A stretch of 64,000 bases of DNA from Acidimicrobiales bacterium (GTDB lineage Bacteria > Actinomycetota > Acidimicrobiia > Acidimicrobiales > SZUA-35). The stretch lies in the NCBI GenBank assembly GCA_028285495.1, contig JANQPB010000017.1, positions 1 through 64,000 on the forward strand, read 5' to 3'. Made by a program: the position numbers and the translations under genes. Shown here in pieces: positions 16,232-24,104 of the stretch. Each line of letters opens with the position of its first letter. Position 1 is the first letter of the stretch. Under the pieces are notes generated by a model. That model was not told where the DNA came from, searched no databases, and saw only the letters and a program-made list of their open reading frames with translations.

Positions 16232-16426
16232 TCAGGAGGCCGTCGACGGCGACCGGGTCGACAGGAAGCCGCCGACGGCGGCGACCACCAGCCCGACGAC
16301 CAGGAGGCCGGTCTGCTGGAGGCCGAAGCCGTCCTTGTTGCCGAGTCCGAGCTGGTCGGCGAACAGGGCGACCAACGCCGCGATCACCCCGAGTGCCACC
16401 AACAGATAACCGATGTTCTTGTTCAT
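16232..16426 (-). CDS. Small two-TM membrane protein
   Basis: 64 residues. Hydrophobic helices occur at about 5-25 (IGYLLVALGVIAALVALFA) and 38-58 (TGLLVVGLVVAAVGGFL), joined by a polar loop QLGLGNKDGFGLQQ. ATG at 16424-16426 follows GAAGGGG by about 8 bases, and the stop is at 16232-16234. It lies 137 bases upstream of the channel gene on the same strand. The size and hairpin topology would suit an accessory subunit of a membrane protein, but I recognise no family. The function is unknown. Confidence 0.7.
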   Translation of the reverse strand: MNKNIGYLLVALGVIAALVALFADQLGLGNKDGFGLQQTGLLVVGLVVAAVGGFLSTRSPSTAS

Positions 16427-16585
16427 GTCTGCAACCGCCCCTTCTGGTTGAGTGTCCAACAACGGTGACGCTAGTCACTCGGCCGGCGCCCCGCCCCCGG
16501 TACCCGGGATCGGCACCGAGTGGTCGTCCTGCGTCGGCCGTGTCGTCGGCCGTCGGCCTTCACCGCCACTTCACGATCGCTTCCG

Positions 16586-16591
16586 TACGAT
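16586..16591 (+). promoter_or_regulatory. Candidate -10 (TACGAT) of the OpgC-like gene
   Basis: TACGAT ends 8 bases before ATG 16600, placing the transcript start near the start codon. The region also has two CGATCG copies flanking it. Confidence 0.4.
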
Positions 16592-16599
16592 CGCCGGCG

Positions 16600-18030
16600 A
16601 TGACCGCAACGACCCTTGGCCCCAACCCTCGTCCGACCCCGCCGTCGGCGAGCGCCGGCCGGACCCGCCGTCGCTCGTGGCGCTACGCCGACGACGGCCG
16701 GCGCGACCTCCGGCTCGACCTGCTCCGGGGCTACGCCCTGGCGGCGATGAGCGTGAACCATCTCGGACTGTCGACCAGCCTCTTCCATCGCGTCTCCGGG
16801 CAGTCCTCGTTCCTGATCAGCGCAGCGGAGGCGTTCCTCTTCATCTCCGGCTACACCATCGGCTGGATCAGCGTCGGCCGGCCGCCGGGCGAGAACGAGT
16901 CACGCCTCTGGGGCCGGACCTGGGTGCTGTACCTGGCCACGACCGGCGTGACGCTCGGCATGATCCTCGTCGCCCTCCACACCGACCTGGCCCTCTGGGC
17001 CGGTTTCGAGGCCGGCGAGGTCGGGGGTCCGTTCGATGCGATCGGTCAGGCCGCCACCCTGCGGCTGGCGGTCGGTGGCGTCGACATCCTCGTGGCCTAC
17101 ATCCTTTTTCTGTTGGCCACGATCCCGGCCATCCGCGCCATTGAGCGGGGCCGCTCGCTCCAGGTCGGTGCGGTCGTCGCCGGTGCCTATGCCCTCAGCC
17201 AGCTCGCCGGCCCCGAGACGATGACCCTCGGCTTCGCGTCGTTCCGCGCGGTGGTGGCCAACGCCCCGCTGTTCCTCGGCGGCCTCCTGCTCGGCTACCA
17301 CCGCTCGGCCATCGCCGACGCCTGGCGCCGTGTCCCCCGGCGCCGGCTCCTCGATGCCGCCTCCGTCGTGGTGGCCGTCGGGCTCGGCGTGCTGCACGCC
17401 CGTGGCTGGCAGGACTGGCCCGCCCTCGGCGACCTGGTGACCGCCGGCAATCCCGAGGAGCCGCTGTGGGTCCGCGAGTCGGAGCTGCCGTTCTGGCCGT
17501 TGCTGGTCGTCGGTCTGTACCTCCGGGTCGGCTGGCTGCTCGCCGACCGGTTGTGGGTGCCCCTCCGCCGGTTGCTCGGCCCCGTGTTGCTCCCCCTCGG
17601 CCAGGCCTCGCTCTTCACCTTCGTCGCCCACCTGGTGGCCATCCCGGCGTTCCTCAACATCCCCGGGTTCCCCCTCGACGAGGACGTGTCGGCCGTCGCC
17701 GCCACCGCCTGGGTCGGGGCCTACCTGGCCGCCATCCTCGGCGCCGTCCACCTCCGCCGGCTGGTCCTGACCTGGCTGCGGGCCGGCACCCCCGGCCGCG
17801 AGTGGCTCCGGGCCCACGGTCCGGCGGTGGCGGTTGCGGTGCTGGCCATCGGTCTCGTCGCCTCGACCGACCCGAGCGGGCAGGCCGGCTCGTGGGGCGG
17901 GTGGGGGCTCGAGGACGGTGAGTTCGAGGACGGTGATGCCGATGACCGTGATGTCGAGGAGCGTGAGCTCGACGGCGTGGACGACGGTTTCGACGAGGGC
18001 GAGGAGGCCAGGGCCTCGGTGCGGGCCTGA
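16600..18030 (+). CDS. OpgC-like integral membrane acyltransferase
   Basis: 476 residues with about 10 membrane helices. DLRLDLLRGYALAAMSVNHLG is the R-D-x-x-R-G-type opening of the OpgC/acyltransferase-3-like family. AEAFLFISGYTIGW matches its second helix. In proteobacteria OpgC succinylates osmoregulated periplasmic glucans. In actinobacteria the acceptor is unknown, with wall or exopolysaccharide probable. The last ~45 residues are strongly acidic (EDGEFEDGDADDRD and onward), an odd cytoplasmic tail. It stands beside osmotic genes on both sides, but no glucan synthase is visible. It ends 24 bases from the convergent methyltransferase gene. Confidence 0.82.
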   Translation: MTATTLGPNPRPTPPSASAGRTRRRSWRYADDGRRDLRLDLLRGYALAAMSVNHLGLSTSLFHRVSGQSSFLISAAEAFLFISGYTIGWISVGRPPGENESRLWGRTWVLYLATTGVTLGMILVALHTDLALWAGFEAGEVGGPFDAIGQAATLRLAVGGVDILVAYILFLLATIPAIRAIERGRSLQVGAVVAGAYALSQLAGPETMTLGFASFRAVVANAPLFLGGLLLGYHRSAIADAWRRVPRRRLLDAASVVVAVGLGVLHARGWQDWPALGDLVTAGNPEEPLWVRESELPFWPLLVVGLYLRVGWLLADRLWVPLRRLLGPVLLPLGQASLFTFVAHLVAIPAFLNIPGFPLDEDVSAVAATAWVGAYLAAILGAVHLRRLVLTWLRAGTPGREWLRAHGPAVAVAVLAIGLVASTDPSGQAGSWGGWGLEDGEFEDGDADDRDVEERELDGVDDGFDEGEEARASVRA

Positions 18031-18054
18031 TCGGGTGGCCGGAGGTGGCGACCG

Positions 18055-19611
18055 TCAGCCGACCTCGTCCGGCATCTCACCCTTGCGGCGCTCGACGTAG
18101 TCCCGGAGCTCGGCGTCGACGGCATCGTCGATCGGCGGCGCCTCGTACTCGGTCAGCATCCGTCGCCAGGTCGTGTTGGCCCGACGTGCGGCGTCGAGGC
18201 CACCCTCCTCGGTCCACTGCTCGAAGGATGCGTTGTCGGCGGTCGTCGACCGGTAGAACGCGGTCTCGAAGTTGGCCAGCGTGTGGTCGGTCCCGAGGAA
18301 GTGCTGTCCCGGCTCGTGGGCCAGGATGGCGTCGAGGGCCTGGCCGTTCGGGGACAGATCGACGCCACGGGCCAGCACCCCCATCATCCCGAGCTGGTCG
18401 CAGTCGAGGATGAACTTCTCGTAGCCGATCGTCAGCCCCCCCTCCTGCCAGCCGGCGGCGTGCAGCACGAAGTTGACCCCGCCGAGCACCGTCGGTTGCA
18501 GGGTGGCCGCCGACTCGTAGGCGGCCTGGGCGTCGGGGAGCTTCGACGCGGTGAGCGAGCCGCCGGAGCGGAACGGGAGCCGCAGGCGCCGGGCCAGCGC
18601 CGCCATCGTGTACAGCACGAGGGCCGGCTCGGGGGTGCCGAAGGTCGGGGCCCCGGTCTGCATCGACATCGACGAGGCGAACGAGCCGAGCACGACCGGG
18701 GCACCGGGCCGGACGAGCTGGACGAAGGTCATGCCGGCCAGGGCCTCGGCCAGCGACTGGGCCGCCACGCCGGCGGTGGTCACCGGCGACATGGCCCCGG
18801 CGAGGATGAACGGGGTGATGATGCAGGCCTGATTGGCCTTGGCGTACTCGTCGGCCGCCGCCAGCATCGTGGCGTCCCAGGTCAGCGGCGACGAGGCGTT
18901 GATCAGGCTGGTGAGGACGGTCCGGTCCTCCAGGTCGCCGCCGAAGGCGATGCGGGCGAGCTCGACCGAGTCCCCGGCCCGTTCGCCGGCGGTGACCGAC
19001 CCCATCAGCGGCTTGTCGCTCCACCGCAGGTGGGCGTAGACCATGTCGAGGTGGCGCTTGTTGACCGGCACGTCGACCGGCTCGCAGACCGTGCCCCCCG
19101 AGTGGTGCATCGACGGGCTCAGGTAGGCGAGCTTCACGAAGTTCTCGAAGTCCTCGATGCCGGCGTAGCGCCGACCGTCGTCGAGGTCGAACACGAAGGG
19201 TGACCCGTAGTTCGGGGCGAAGACGGTGGCGTCGCCGCCGATCTGCACCGAGCGGGCCGGGTTGCGGGCGTGCTGGGTGTAGATCGACGGCGCGCTGGCC
19301 CCGACGATCTGGCGGCACAGCCCTCGGGGGAACCGGACCCGCTCGCCGTCGACGTCGGCTCCGGCCTCGGCCAGCAGCTCGAGCGCCCGCGGGTAGCCGA
19401 GGAAGTCGACCCCGAGCTGCTCCAGGATCGTCTCGGCGTTCTCCTCGATGAGGGCGAGACCCTCCTCCGACACCACCTCGACCGGGCGGAGCGCCCTGGT
19501 CAGGAACGGCTCGCCCGTCTCGCTGCCGGAGCCGCCCGCCGTCGTCGACCGGCTGGCCCGCCGGGCCGCTCGCCCGCCGCTCCGCCGACCCCGCCGTCCC
19601 CCATCGGTCAT
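18055..19611 (-). CDS. mtgB: Non-pyrrolysine MttB-family corrinoid methyltransferase (glycine betaine type probable)
   Basis: 518 residues of the trimethylamine-methyltransferase superfamily TIM barrel (about 40-515). Diagnostic stretches include FAPNYGSPFVFDLDDGR, MHHSGGTVCEPVDVP and DQLGMMGVLARGVD. There is no in-frame TAG, so this is a non-Pyl member like DSY3156/MtgB, MtpB or MtcB. These move a methyl from a quaternary amine (glycine betaine, proline betaine, carnitine) to a corrinoid protein. Glycine betaine is preferred here because a DMGDH-like enzyme and betaine uptake are encoded nearby. It has a 35-residue Arg/Gly-rich N-terminal extension (GGRRGRRSGGRAARRAS). ATG 19611 follows the activator gene's TGA by 2 bases and has GAAGGGG before it. 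Symbol provisional. Confidence 0.92.
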   Translation of the reverse strand: MTDGGRRGRRSGGRAARRASRSTTAGGSGSETGEPFLTRALRPVEVVSEEGLALIEENAETILEQLGVDFLGYPRALELLAEAGADVDGERVRFPRGLCRQIVGASAPSIYTQHARNPARSVQIGGDATVFAPNYGSPFVFDLDDGRRYAGIEDFENFVKLAYLSPSMHHSGGTVCEPVDVPVNKRHLDMVYAHLRWSDKPLMGSVTAGERAGDSVELARIAFGGDLEDRTVLTSLINASSPLTWDATMLAAADEYAKANQACIITPFILAGAMSPVTTAGVAAQSLAEALAGMTFVQLVRPGAPVVLGSFASSMSMQTGAPTFGTPEPALVLYTMAALARRLRLPFRSGGSLTASKLPDAQAAYESAATLQPTVLGGVNFVLHAAGWQEGGLTIGYEKFILDCDQLGMMGVLARGVDLSPNGQALDAILAHEPGQHFLGTDHTLANFETAFYRSTTADNASFEQWTEEGGLDAARRANTTWRRMLTEYEAPPIDDAVDAELRDYVERRKGEMPDEVG

Positions 19612-19613
19612 GG

Positions 19614-21788
19614 TCACCCCTTCGTCGTGGTGCGGGCTCGCCGCCCCCGTCGTCTCCGTCGTCCGCCACCGGCCGCCCCGGTCCCGTCCGCCCCCGGCGG
19701 ACCGCCAGCCGTCGGCGCCGGCGGCTCGGGCAGCGTCACCACCTCGCTGAGCAGCGGGTTCGGCGCATCGCGATGGGGGAGGGCCAGCGCGGCGACGAAC
19801 AGGTCCTGGAACCTCGGCTCGGTCGCCGTCTCGATCTTGGTGATCCGCCTGACCACGTCCTCCATCTCGGCCCGCTGACTGGCGGCCAGCAGCGCCCGGA
19901 CCGCGCCCGAGCCGGCCGAGTTGCCGGTGGCCCGCACCCGACCGACCTCGCAGTCGGGCACCAGGCCGAGGACCATGGCGTGCACCGGATCGATGTGGGC
20001 CCCGAAGGCGCCGGCCAGCCGGATCTCGTCGACGGTGTCGATGGCGGCGTGCTCGAGCAGCAGGTCGATCCCGGCCCGCAGCGCCGCCTTGGCCAGCTGG
20101 ATGGCCCGCACGTCGCCCTGGGTGACGCGGATGGTGTCGGTTAGGCGGTAGGCGAACGTCCGCTCGTCCGCCTCGATCCGGGCGAGGCCGGTCGGCGGCT
20201 CGGCCCCCGCGGCCGCGGCCGCCAGGACGCCCGGGTCGACGACCAGGCCGTCGGCGTCGACGATGCCGGCCAGGAACAGCTCGGCCACCACCTCGATGAT
20301 CCCCGAGCCGCAGATGCCGGTGATCCCGGTGCTGGCGGTCGCCTCGGTGAAGCCGTCCTCGTCGGACCACAGCTCGGAGCCGATCACCCGGAACCGGGGC
20401 TCCAGGGTGACCGGGTCGATCCGCACCCGCTCGATGGCGCCGGCGGTGGCCCGCTGGCCGGCCGAGATCTGGGCCCCCTCGAAGGCCGGGCCGGTCGGGC
20501 TCGAGGCGGCGAACAGGCGCTCGGCGTTGCCGAGCACGATCTCGGCGTTGGTGCCGACGTCGACCAGCAGCTGGATCGACTCGCTGCGATGGGGACCCTC
20601 GGCCAGCACGGCGGCGGCGGTGTCGGCGCCGACGTGGCCGGCCACACAGGGGGCGACGTAGAGGGAGGACCAGGGGGCGTCGATGCCGACGTCGGCCGCC
20701 CGGCCGCTCACCGCCGTGTCGGTGGCCAGCGTGAACGGCGACTGGCCGAGCGGGGAGGGGTCGATCCCGAGGAAGAGGTGGTGCATGACGGGGTTGCCGA
20801 CGAGCACCACGTCGAGGACCCGGTGGCGATCGAGTGCCGGCTCGTCGCCGGTGCCGGTTCCGGCGCCGGTTGTCTCAGCGGCCGCCGCCCCGTCGACCAG
20901 CTCGCCGACCAGCTCGTCGAGCGCCCGCCGCACGGCCGCCGTCAGCTCGACTCGGCCGTCGGGGTTCATCATCACGTACGAGACCCGGCTCATCAGGTCC
21001 TCGCCGAAGCGGATCTGGGGGTTCATTCGGCCGGCGCTGGCCAGGACCTCGCCGGTGGCCAGGTCGCACAGGTGGCCGGCGACGGTGGTGGAGCCGACAT
21101 CGATGGCCACGCCGACCACCCGGTCGACGAAGCCGGGCCACACGCCCCGTACCTCCCGGTCGCCGTCCGGCTCGGCCGGGCCGAGGGCCACGGTCAGCCG
21201 GTCGTCGGCGGCGGCCCGGTGCAGGTGGGCCAGCACGCGGGGGTCGAACCGGACGCGGTCGATCGACCAGTCGGCGGCCAGGGCGCCGGCGATGCGCTCG
21301 GTGATGCTGGTGCCGTCCTCGGCGTCGAGCGGGGCGAGCTCCACGTAGTGCAGGGTGACGAGCGGGTCGACGACCAGGCCGGCCAGGTCGACATCCTTGC
21401 GGACCACCTGGCGGTGGATCTGGCTCGACGCCGGCACGTCGATGACGGCGTCGCCGAGGACCCGGAGATCACAACCGAGTCGCCGGCCATCGGCCAGCTC
21501 CTTGCGGGCCCGGTACGTCGCTTCCAGCCCCCCGGGCTCGCTCAGGTGGTCGGGCTCGGCGTTGATGGCCCACTTGTCGAACCGGCCGAGCGACGGCTCG
21601 ACCTGGCAGCGGCCACAGATCCCGCGGCCACCGCACACCGAGTCGAGGTCGACGCCGAGGTCGCGGGCCGCGGTCAGGACCGGCGTGCCGTGCGGCACCG
21701 TCCCACTCTGGCCGGACGGGGTGAACACGACCCGATGCTGGCGCCCGGCGCCGGCACCGCCGGCCAGGTCGTCGGCCGGGTCGGTCAC
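19614..21788 (-). CDS. Corrinoid activation protein, [2Fe-2S] plus ASKHA ATPase (RACo/RamQ-like)
   Basis: 724 residues. An N-terminal plant-type ferredoxin domain has ligands C52, C58, C61 and C106 (VCGGRGICGRC and LGCDL). A linker and DUF4445 ASKHA ATPase domain follow, with phosphate loop VAIDVGSTTVAGHL at about 223-236 and LVDVGTNAEIVLGN further on. These enzymes couple ATP hydrolysis to low-potential reduction of Co(II) corrinoid back to Co(I) when the methyl carrier is oxidised. That is essential for MtgB/MtgC turnover, especially where oxygen is present. The C terminus is an Arg-rich tail (GGGRRRRRGRRARTTTKG). It starts at GTG 21786-21788, 3 bases after the stop of the methyl-THF methyltransferase gene. 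Confidence 0.92.
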   Translation of the reverse strand: MTDPADDLAGGAGAGRQHRVVFTPSGQSGTVPHGTPVLTAARDLGVDLDSVCGGRGICGRCQVEPSLGRFDKWAINAEPDHLSEPGGLEATYRARKELADGRRLGCDLRVLGDAVIDVPASSQIHRQVVRKDVDLAGLVVDPLVTLHYVELAPLDAEDGTSITERIAGALAADWSIDRVRFDPRVLAHLHRAAADDRLTVALGPAEPDGDREVRGVWPGFVDRVVGVAIDVGSTTVAGHLCDLATGEVLASAGRMNPQIRFGEDLMSRVSYVMMNPDGRVELTAAVRRALDELVGELVDGAAAAETTGAGTGTGDEPALDRHRVLDVVLVGNPVMHHLFLGIDPSPLGQSPFTLATDTAVSGRAADVGIDAPWSSLYVAPCVAGHVGADTAAAVLAEGPHRSESIQLLVDVGTNAEIVLGNAERLFAASSPTGPAFEGAQISAGQRATAGAIERVRIDPVTLEPRFRVIGSELWSDEDGFTEATASTGITGICGSGIIEVVAELFLAGIVDADGLVVDPGVLAAAAAGAEPPTGLARIEADERTFAYRLTDTIRVTQGDVRAIQLAKAALRAGIDLLLEHAAIDTVDEIRLAGAFGAHIDPVHAMVLGLVPDCEVGRVRATGNSAGSGAVRALLAASQRAEMEDVVRRITKIETATEPRFQDLFVAALALPHRDAPNPLLSEVVTLPEPPAPTAGGPPGADGTGAAGGGRRRRRGRRARTTTKG

Positions 21789-21791
21789 CGC

Positions 21792-22724
21792 TCAGGCCCC
21801 CTCCGAGGCATCGGCCCGCCTGGCCCGGCGGCCGCCGCGGCGCCGCTGCCGGCCGCCGCCGTCGCCCTCGGTGGCGGCGGCGGGGTTCCGATTCGTGGCG
21901 ATCCAGGTGGCGCAGTTCGGATCCTGGTTGGCCAGCACGTCGGCGGCCAGCACGGCCGACTTCACCTCGGCGTGCATCGGGTTCATGATCGCCGAGGTCA
22001 TGCCGTGGGAGATGGCCATGGCCAGGAAGCTGCCGGTGACCGCGTGACGGTTCGGCAGGCCGAAGCTGACGTTGGAGGCCCCGCAGGTGGTGTTGACCCC
22101 GAGCTCGTTGCGGAGGCGGTGCACCAGCTTGAACACCTGCTGACCGGCGGTACCCATGGCCCCGATCGGCATCACCAGGGGGTCGACGACCACGTCCTCG
22201 GCGGGGATGCCGTGGTCGGCGGCCCGGTTGACGATCGTGCGGGCGACCTCGAAGCGGACGTCGGGGTCCTCCGAGATGCCGGTGTCGTCGTTGGACACCG
22301 CCACCACCGCGGCGCCGTAGCGGGCCACGAACGGCAGCACCCGCTCCATGACCTCCTCTTCGCCGGTGACCGAGTTGATCAGCGGCTTGCCCTTGTAGAC
22401 GGCGATGGCCGACTCGAGGGCCTCGATGATGGAGGAGTCGATACTGATCGGGACGTCGGTGATCGACTGGACGAGCTCGACGGCCCGGGTCAGCAGGGCC
22501 GGCTCGTCGGCCAGCGGGATTCCGGCGTTGACGTCGAGCATGTGGGCGCCGGCCTCGACCTGTTCGCGAGCGTCCTTCTCGACCCGGGAGAAGTCGCCGT
22601 CCTTCATCTCCTGGGCCAGGAGCTTGCGGCCGGTCGGGTTGATCTTCTCGCCGATCATGACGAACGGCCGACCGAACCCGATCACCACCTCCTTGGTGGC
22701 CGAGCTGATCACGGTGTCGGTCAT
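21792..22724 (-). CDS. mtgA: Methyl-corrinoid:tetrahydrofolate methyltransferase (MtgA-like)
   Basis: 310 residues of the pterin-binding TIM barrel family (MtgA, AcsE, MetH pterin domain). Motifs are GEKINPTGR (25-33), HMLDVNAG, PISIDSS, and CGASNVSFGLPNR near the folate pocket. It takes methyl from methyl-Co(III) on the corrinoid protein to THF, linking betaine demethylation to the MTHFR at 41 kb. The C-terminal ~30 residues are Arg/Gly-rich (GGGRQRRRGGRRARRA), not part of the barrel. ATG 22722-22724 overlaps the TGA of the preceding small gene (ATGA), indicating translational coupling. Symbol provisional. Confidence 0.93.
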   Translation of the reverse strand: MTDTVISSATKEVVIGFGRPFVMIGEKINPTGRKLLAQEMKDGDFSRVEKDAREQVEAGAHMLDVNAGIPLADEPALLTRAVELVQSITDVPISIDSSIIEALESAIAVYKGKPLINSVTGEEEVMERVLPFVARYGAAVVAVSNDDTGISEDPDVRFEVARTIVNRAADHGIPAEDVVVDPLVMPIGAMGTAGQQVFKLVHRLRNELGVNTTCGASNVSFGLPNRHAVTGSFLAMAISHGMTSAIMNPMHAEVKSAVLAADVLANQDPNCATWIATNRNPAAATEGDGGGRQRRRGGRRARRADASEGA

Positions 22725-23122
22725 GGTTGCTCACCTCGTAGGGGGGAGGGTGCCGGGGGTTCTCCCGGCTGGTCGCTCTCGGCTCCGCCCTGGGCCACCA
22801 GGGCTTCGAGTCGCTCGCGAGGGTACCGCTCCGACAGCTCGTCGGCGGCCTGGGTCGCCCGCTCCTGGAGGTCGTCCCTGGTCAGGCTCCCCGGGGCCGG
22901 GTCGCCGGCCAGCGGCCGAGGGTCCCGCCGCCACTGGGCGACGTAGGCCTCGGTCTCGGTCAGGTCGGCGACGGTGGCGGCCCGGTCGATCGCATGCTGG
23001 AAGCGGGGCTCGAGCAGGACCTTGGCCGACTCGCCGGCCTGGGTGGCCGTGACCTGGGCCGGGATGTCACGCCAGTAGATGATGGTCAGGGCGTCGCCGC
23101 CGCCCCGTCGCCTGCGGCTCAT
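22721..23122 (-). CDS. Small 'virulence factor' family protein in the corrinoid operon
   Basis: 133 residues beginning MSRRRRGGGDALTIIYWRDI. The conserved part IIYWRDIPAQVTAT, with KVLLEPRFQHAIDRAA and TEAYVAQWRR, matches the short family annotated as 'virulence factor' (PF13769, from memory). This family is often found beside MttB/corrinoid genes. No catalytic motif is evident. Its constant presence in such operons suggests an accessory role in methyl transfer or corrinoid handling; the virulence name is likely uninformative. The N terminus is Arg-rich, like the tails of three neighbours. ATG at 23120-23122 is 28 bases after the corrinoid gene's stop, and its TGA overlaps the next ATG. Confidence 0.75.
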   Translation of the reverse strand: MSRRRRGGGDALTIIYWRDIPAQVTATQAGESAKVLLEPRFQHAIDRAATVADLTETEAYVAQWRRDPRPLAGDPAPGSLTRDDLQERATQAADELSERYPRERLEALVAQGGAESDQPGEPPAPSPLRGEQP

Positions 23123-23150
23123 CGGTCGATCGTCCGGTTGCCGACCGCGC

Positions 23151-23870
23151 TCAGGCGGCCGCGCCCCGGCGCTCGGTGACGAGACGGGTGGCGGTCTCGG
23201 CCGCCACCGCCGCATCGCGACAGTAGGCGTCGGCACCGATGGCCTCGCCGAACTCCTCGTTGAGCGGTGCGCCGCCGACCAGCACGATGTAGTCGCCGCG
23301 CATGCCCTTCTCGGTCAGGGTGTCGATGACGACCTTCATGTAGGGCATGGTCGTGGTCAGCAGGGCCGACATGCCGAGGATGTCGGGCTTGTGCTCGTCG
23401 ATCGCGGCGAGGAACTCGTCGGCGTCGGTGTTGATGCCGAGGTCGAACACCTCGAACCCGGCACCCTCGAGCATCATGGCGACGAGGTTCTTGCCGATGT
23501 CGTGGATGTCTCCCTTCACGGTGCCGATGACGACCTTGCCGATCGGCTCGGCCCCGGTCTCGGCCAACAGCGGCCGCAGGATGGCCATCCCCGCCTTCAT
23601 GGCGTTGGCGGCCAGCAGCACCTCGGGCACGAACAGGATCCCGTCCCGGAAGTCCTCGCCGACGACCCGCATGCCCTCGACCAGGGCGTCGTTCAGGACC
23701 TTCTCGGCATCCCAGCCCCGACCGAGGAGGATGTTGGTGCCCTCGGCGATCTCGTCGCCGAGCCCGTCGTAGAGGTCGTCGTGCATCTGGGCGCAGAGAT
23801 CGTCGTCGTTCAGCGACGCGAGATCGATCTCCTCGTCGTCCCCGCCGCTGATGTCAGCCGTGTCGGACAT
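23151..23870 (-). CDS. mtgC: Methyl-carrying corrinoid protein (MtgC-like)
   Basis: 239 residues. A four-helix cap (about 30-108) is followed by the B12-binding Rossmann domain (110-235). The base-off ligand motif DIHDIG at 121-126 has His123 as the cobalt ligand, and the nucleotide-tail contacts SALLTTT and VGGAPL are present. It accepts methyl from the MttB-family enzyme and hands it to the THF methyltransferase. The first 24 residues contain ten Asp/Glu and no Lys/Arg. It is the first gene of the operon, behind AGGAAGGG. The upstream region holds repeated GTTCC/GGAAC half-sites. Symbol provisional. Confidence 0.95.
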   Translation of the reverse strand: MSDTADISGGDDEEIDLASLNDDDLCAQMHDDLYDGLGDEIAEGTNILLGRGWDAEKVLNDALVEGMRVVGEDFRDGILFVPEVLLAANAMKAGMAILRPLLAETGAEPIGKVVIGTVKGDIHDIGKNLVAMMLEGAGFEVFDLGINTDADEFLAAIDEHKPDILGMSALLTTTMPYMKVVIDTLTEKGMRGDYIVLVGGAPLNEEFGEAIGADAYCRDAAVAAETATRLVTERRGAAA

Positions 23871-23902
23871 GTGAAGGTGCCCTTCCTGTCAGCAACCGGA
23901 GC

Positions 23903-23958
23903 GTTCCGGCTGGTGAAACAGTACCGCATTGCGGAACCGGAGTTCCCCTTGTCGGAAC
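23903..23958. promoter_or_regulatory. Cluster of GTTCC/GGAAC half-sites upstream of the corrinoid operon
   Basis: GTTCCG (23903-23908), CGGAAC (23932-23937), GTTCC (23942-23946) and CGGAAC (23953-23958) alternate orientation. GGAAC-cgga-GTTCC (23933-23946) forms a perfect dyad. The stretch ACAGTACCGCATTGCGG (23918-23934) also resembles ACAGTACCGGATTATGG at 43639-43655 near the formate-THF ligase gene. A shared operator or promoter is likely (inference). Confidence 0.5.
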
Positions 23959-24000
23959 CATGGCACCGCGCCTCGGCGAGATGACGGACCATGGTACCGG

Positions 24001-24022
24001 CCACGATCGGTGGTGATCGTGG
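24001..24022. promoter_or_regulatory. Inverted repeat between the corrinoid operon and mscS
   Basis: CCACGATC (24001-24008) and GATCGTGG (24015-24022) are perfect 8-bp arms around a 6-base centre. It lies between two divergent genes, 83 bases before the mscS start. It could be a dimer operator for either gene. Confidence 0.45.
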
Positions 24023-24104
24023 TCCGGCGCGTGTGCGGGTCCGCTCGCAGCGAGCGATTCCACCCACCCCACCGGTCGGCCGTCCGGCCACTAGGTTGAG
24101 GGGC

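Noticed and set aside
16095..16478. Longer N terminus for the channel receptor gene, running upstream to 16478
   Set aside because: It would overlap the small two-TM gene in another frame and adds Arg/Pro-rich sequence without a signal. TTG 16092-16094 has GGAGGT at good spacing and begins a proper signal peptide.
18055..19611. Pyrrolysine in the MttB-family protein
   Set aside because: No in-frame TAG occurs in the gene; it is a non-Pyl member.
23991..24104. Upstream start of the mscS gene
   Set aside because: The extra 38 residues are Arg/Pro-rich and cover the inverted repeat and the -10; GTG 24105 fits family length.
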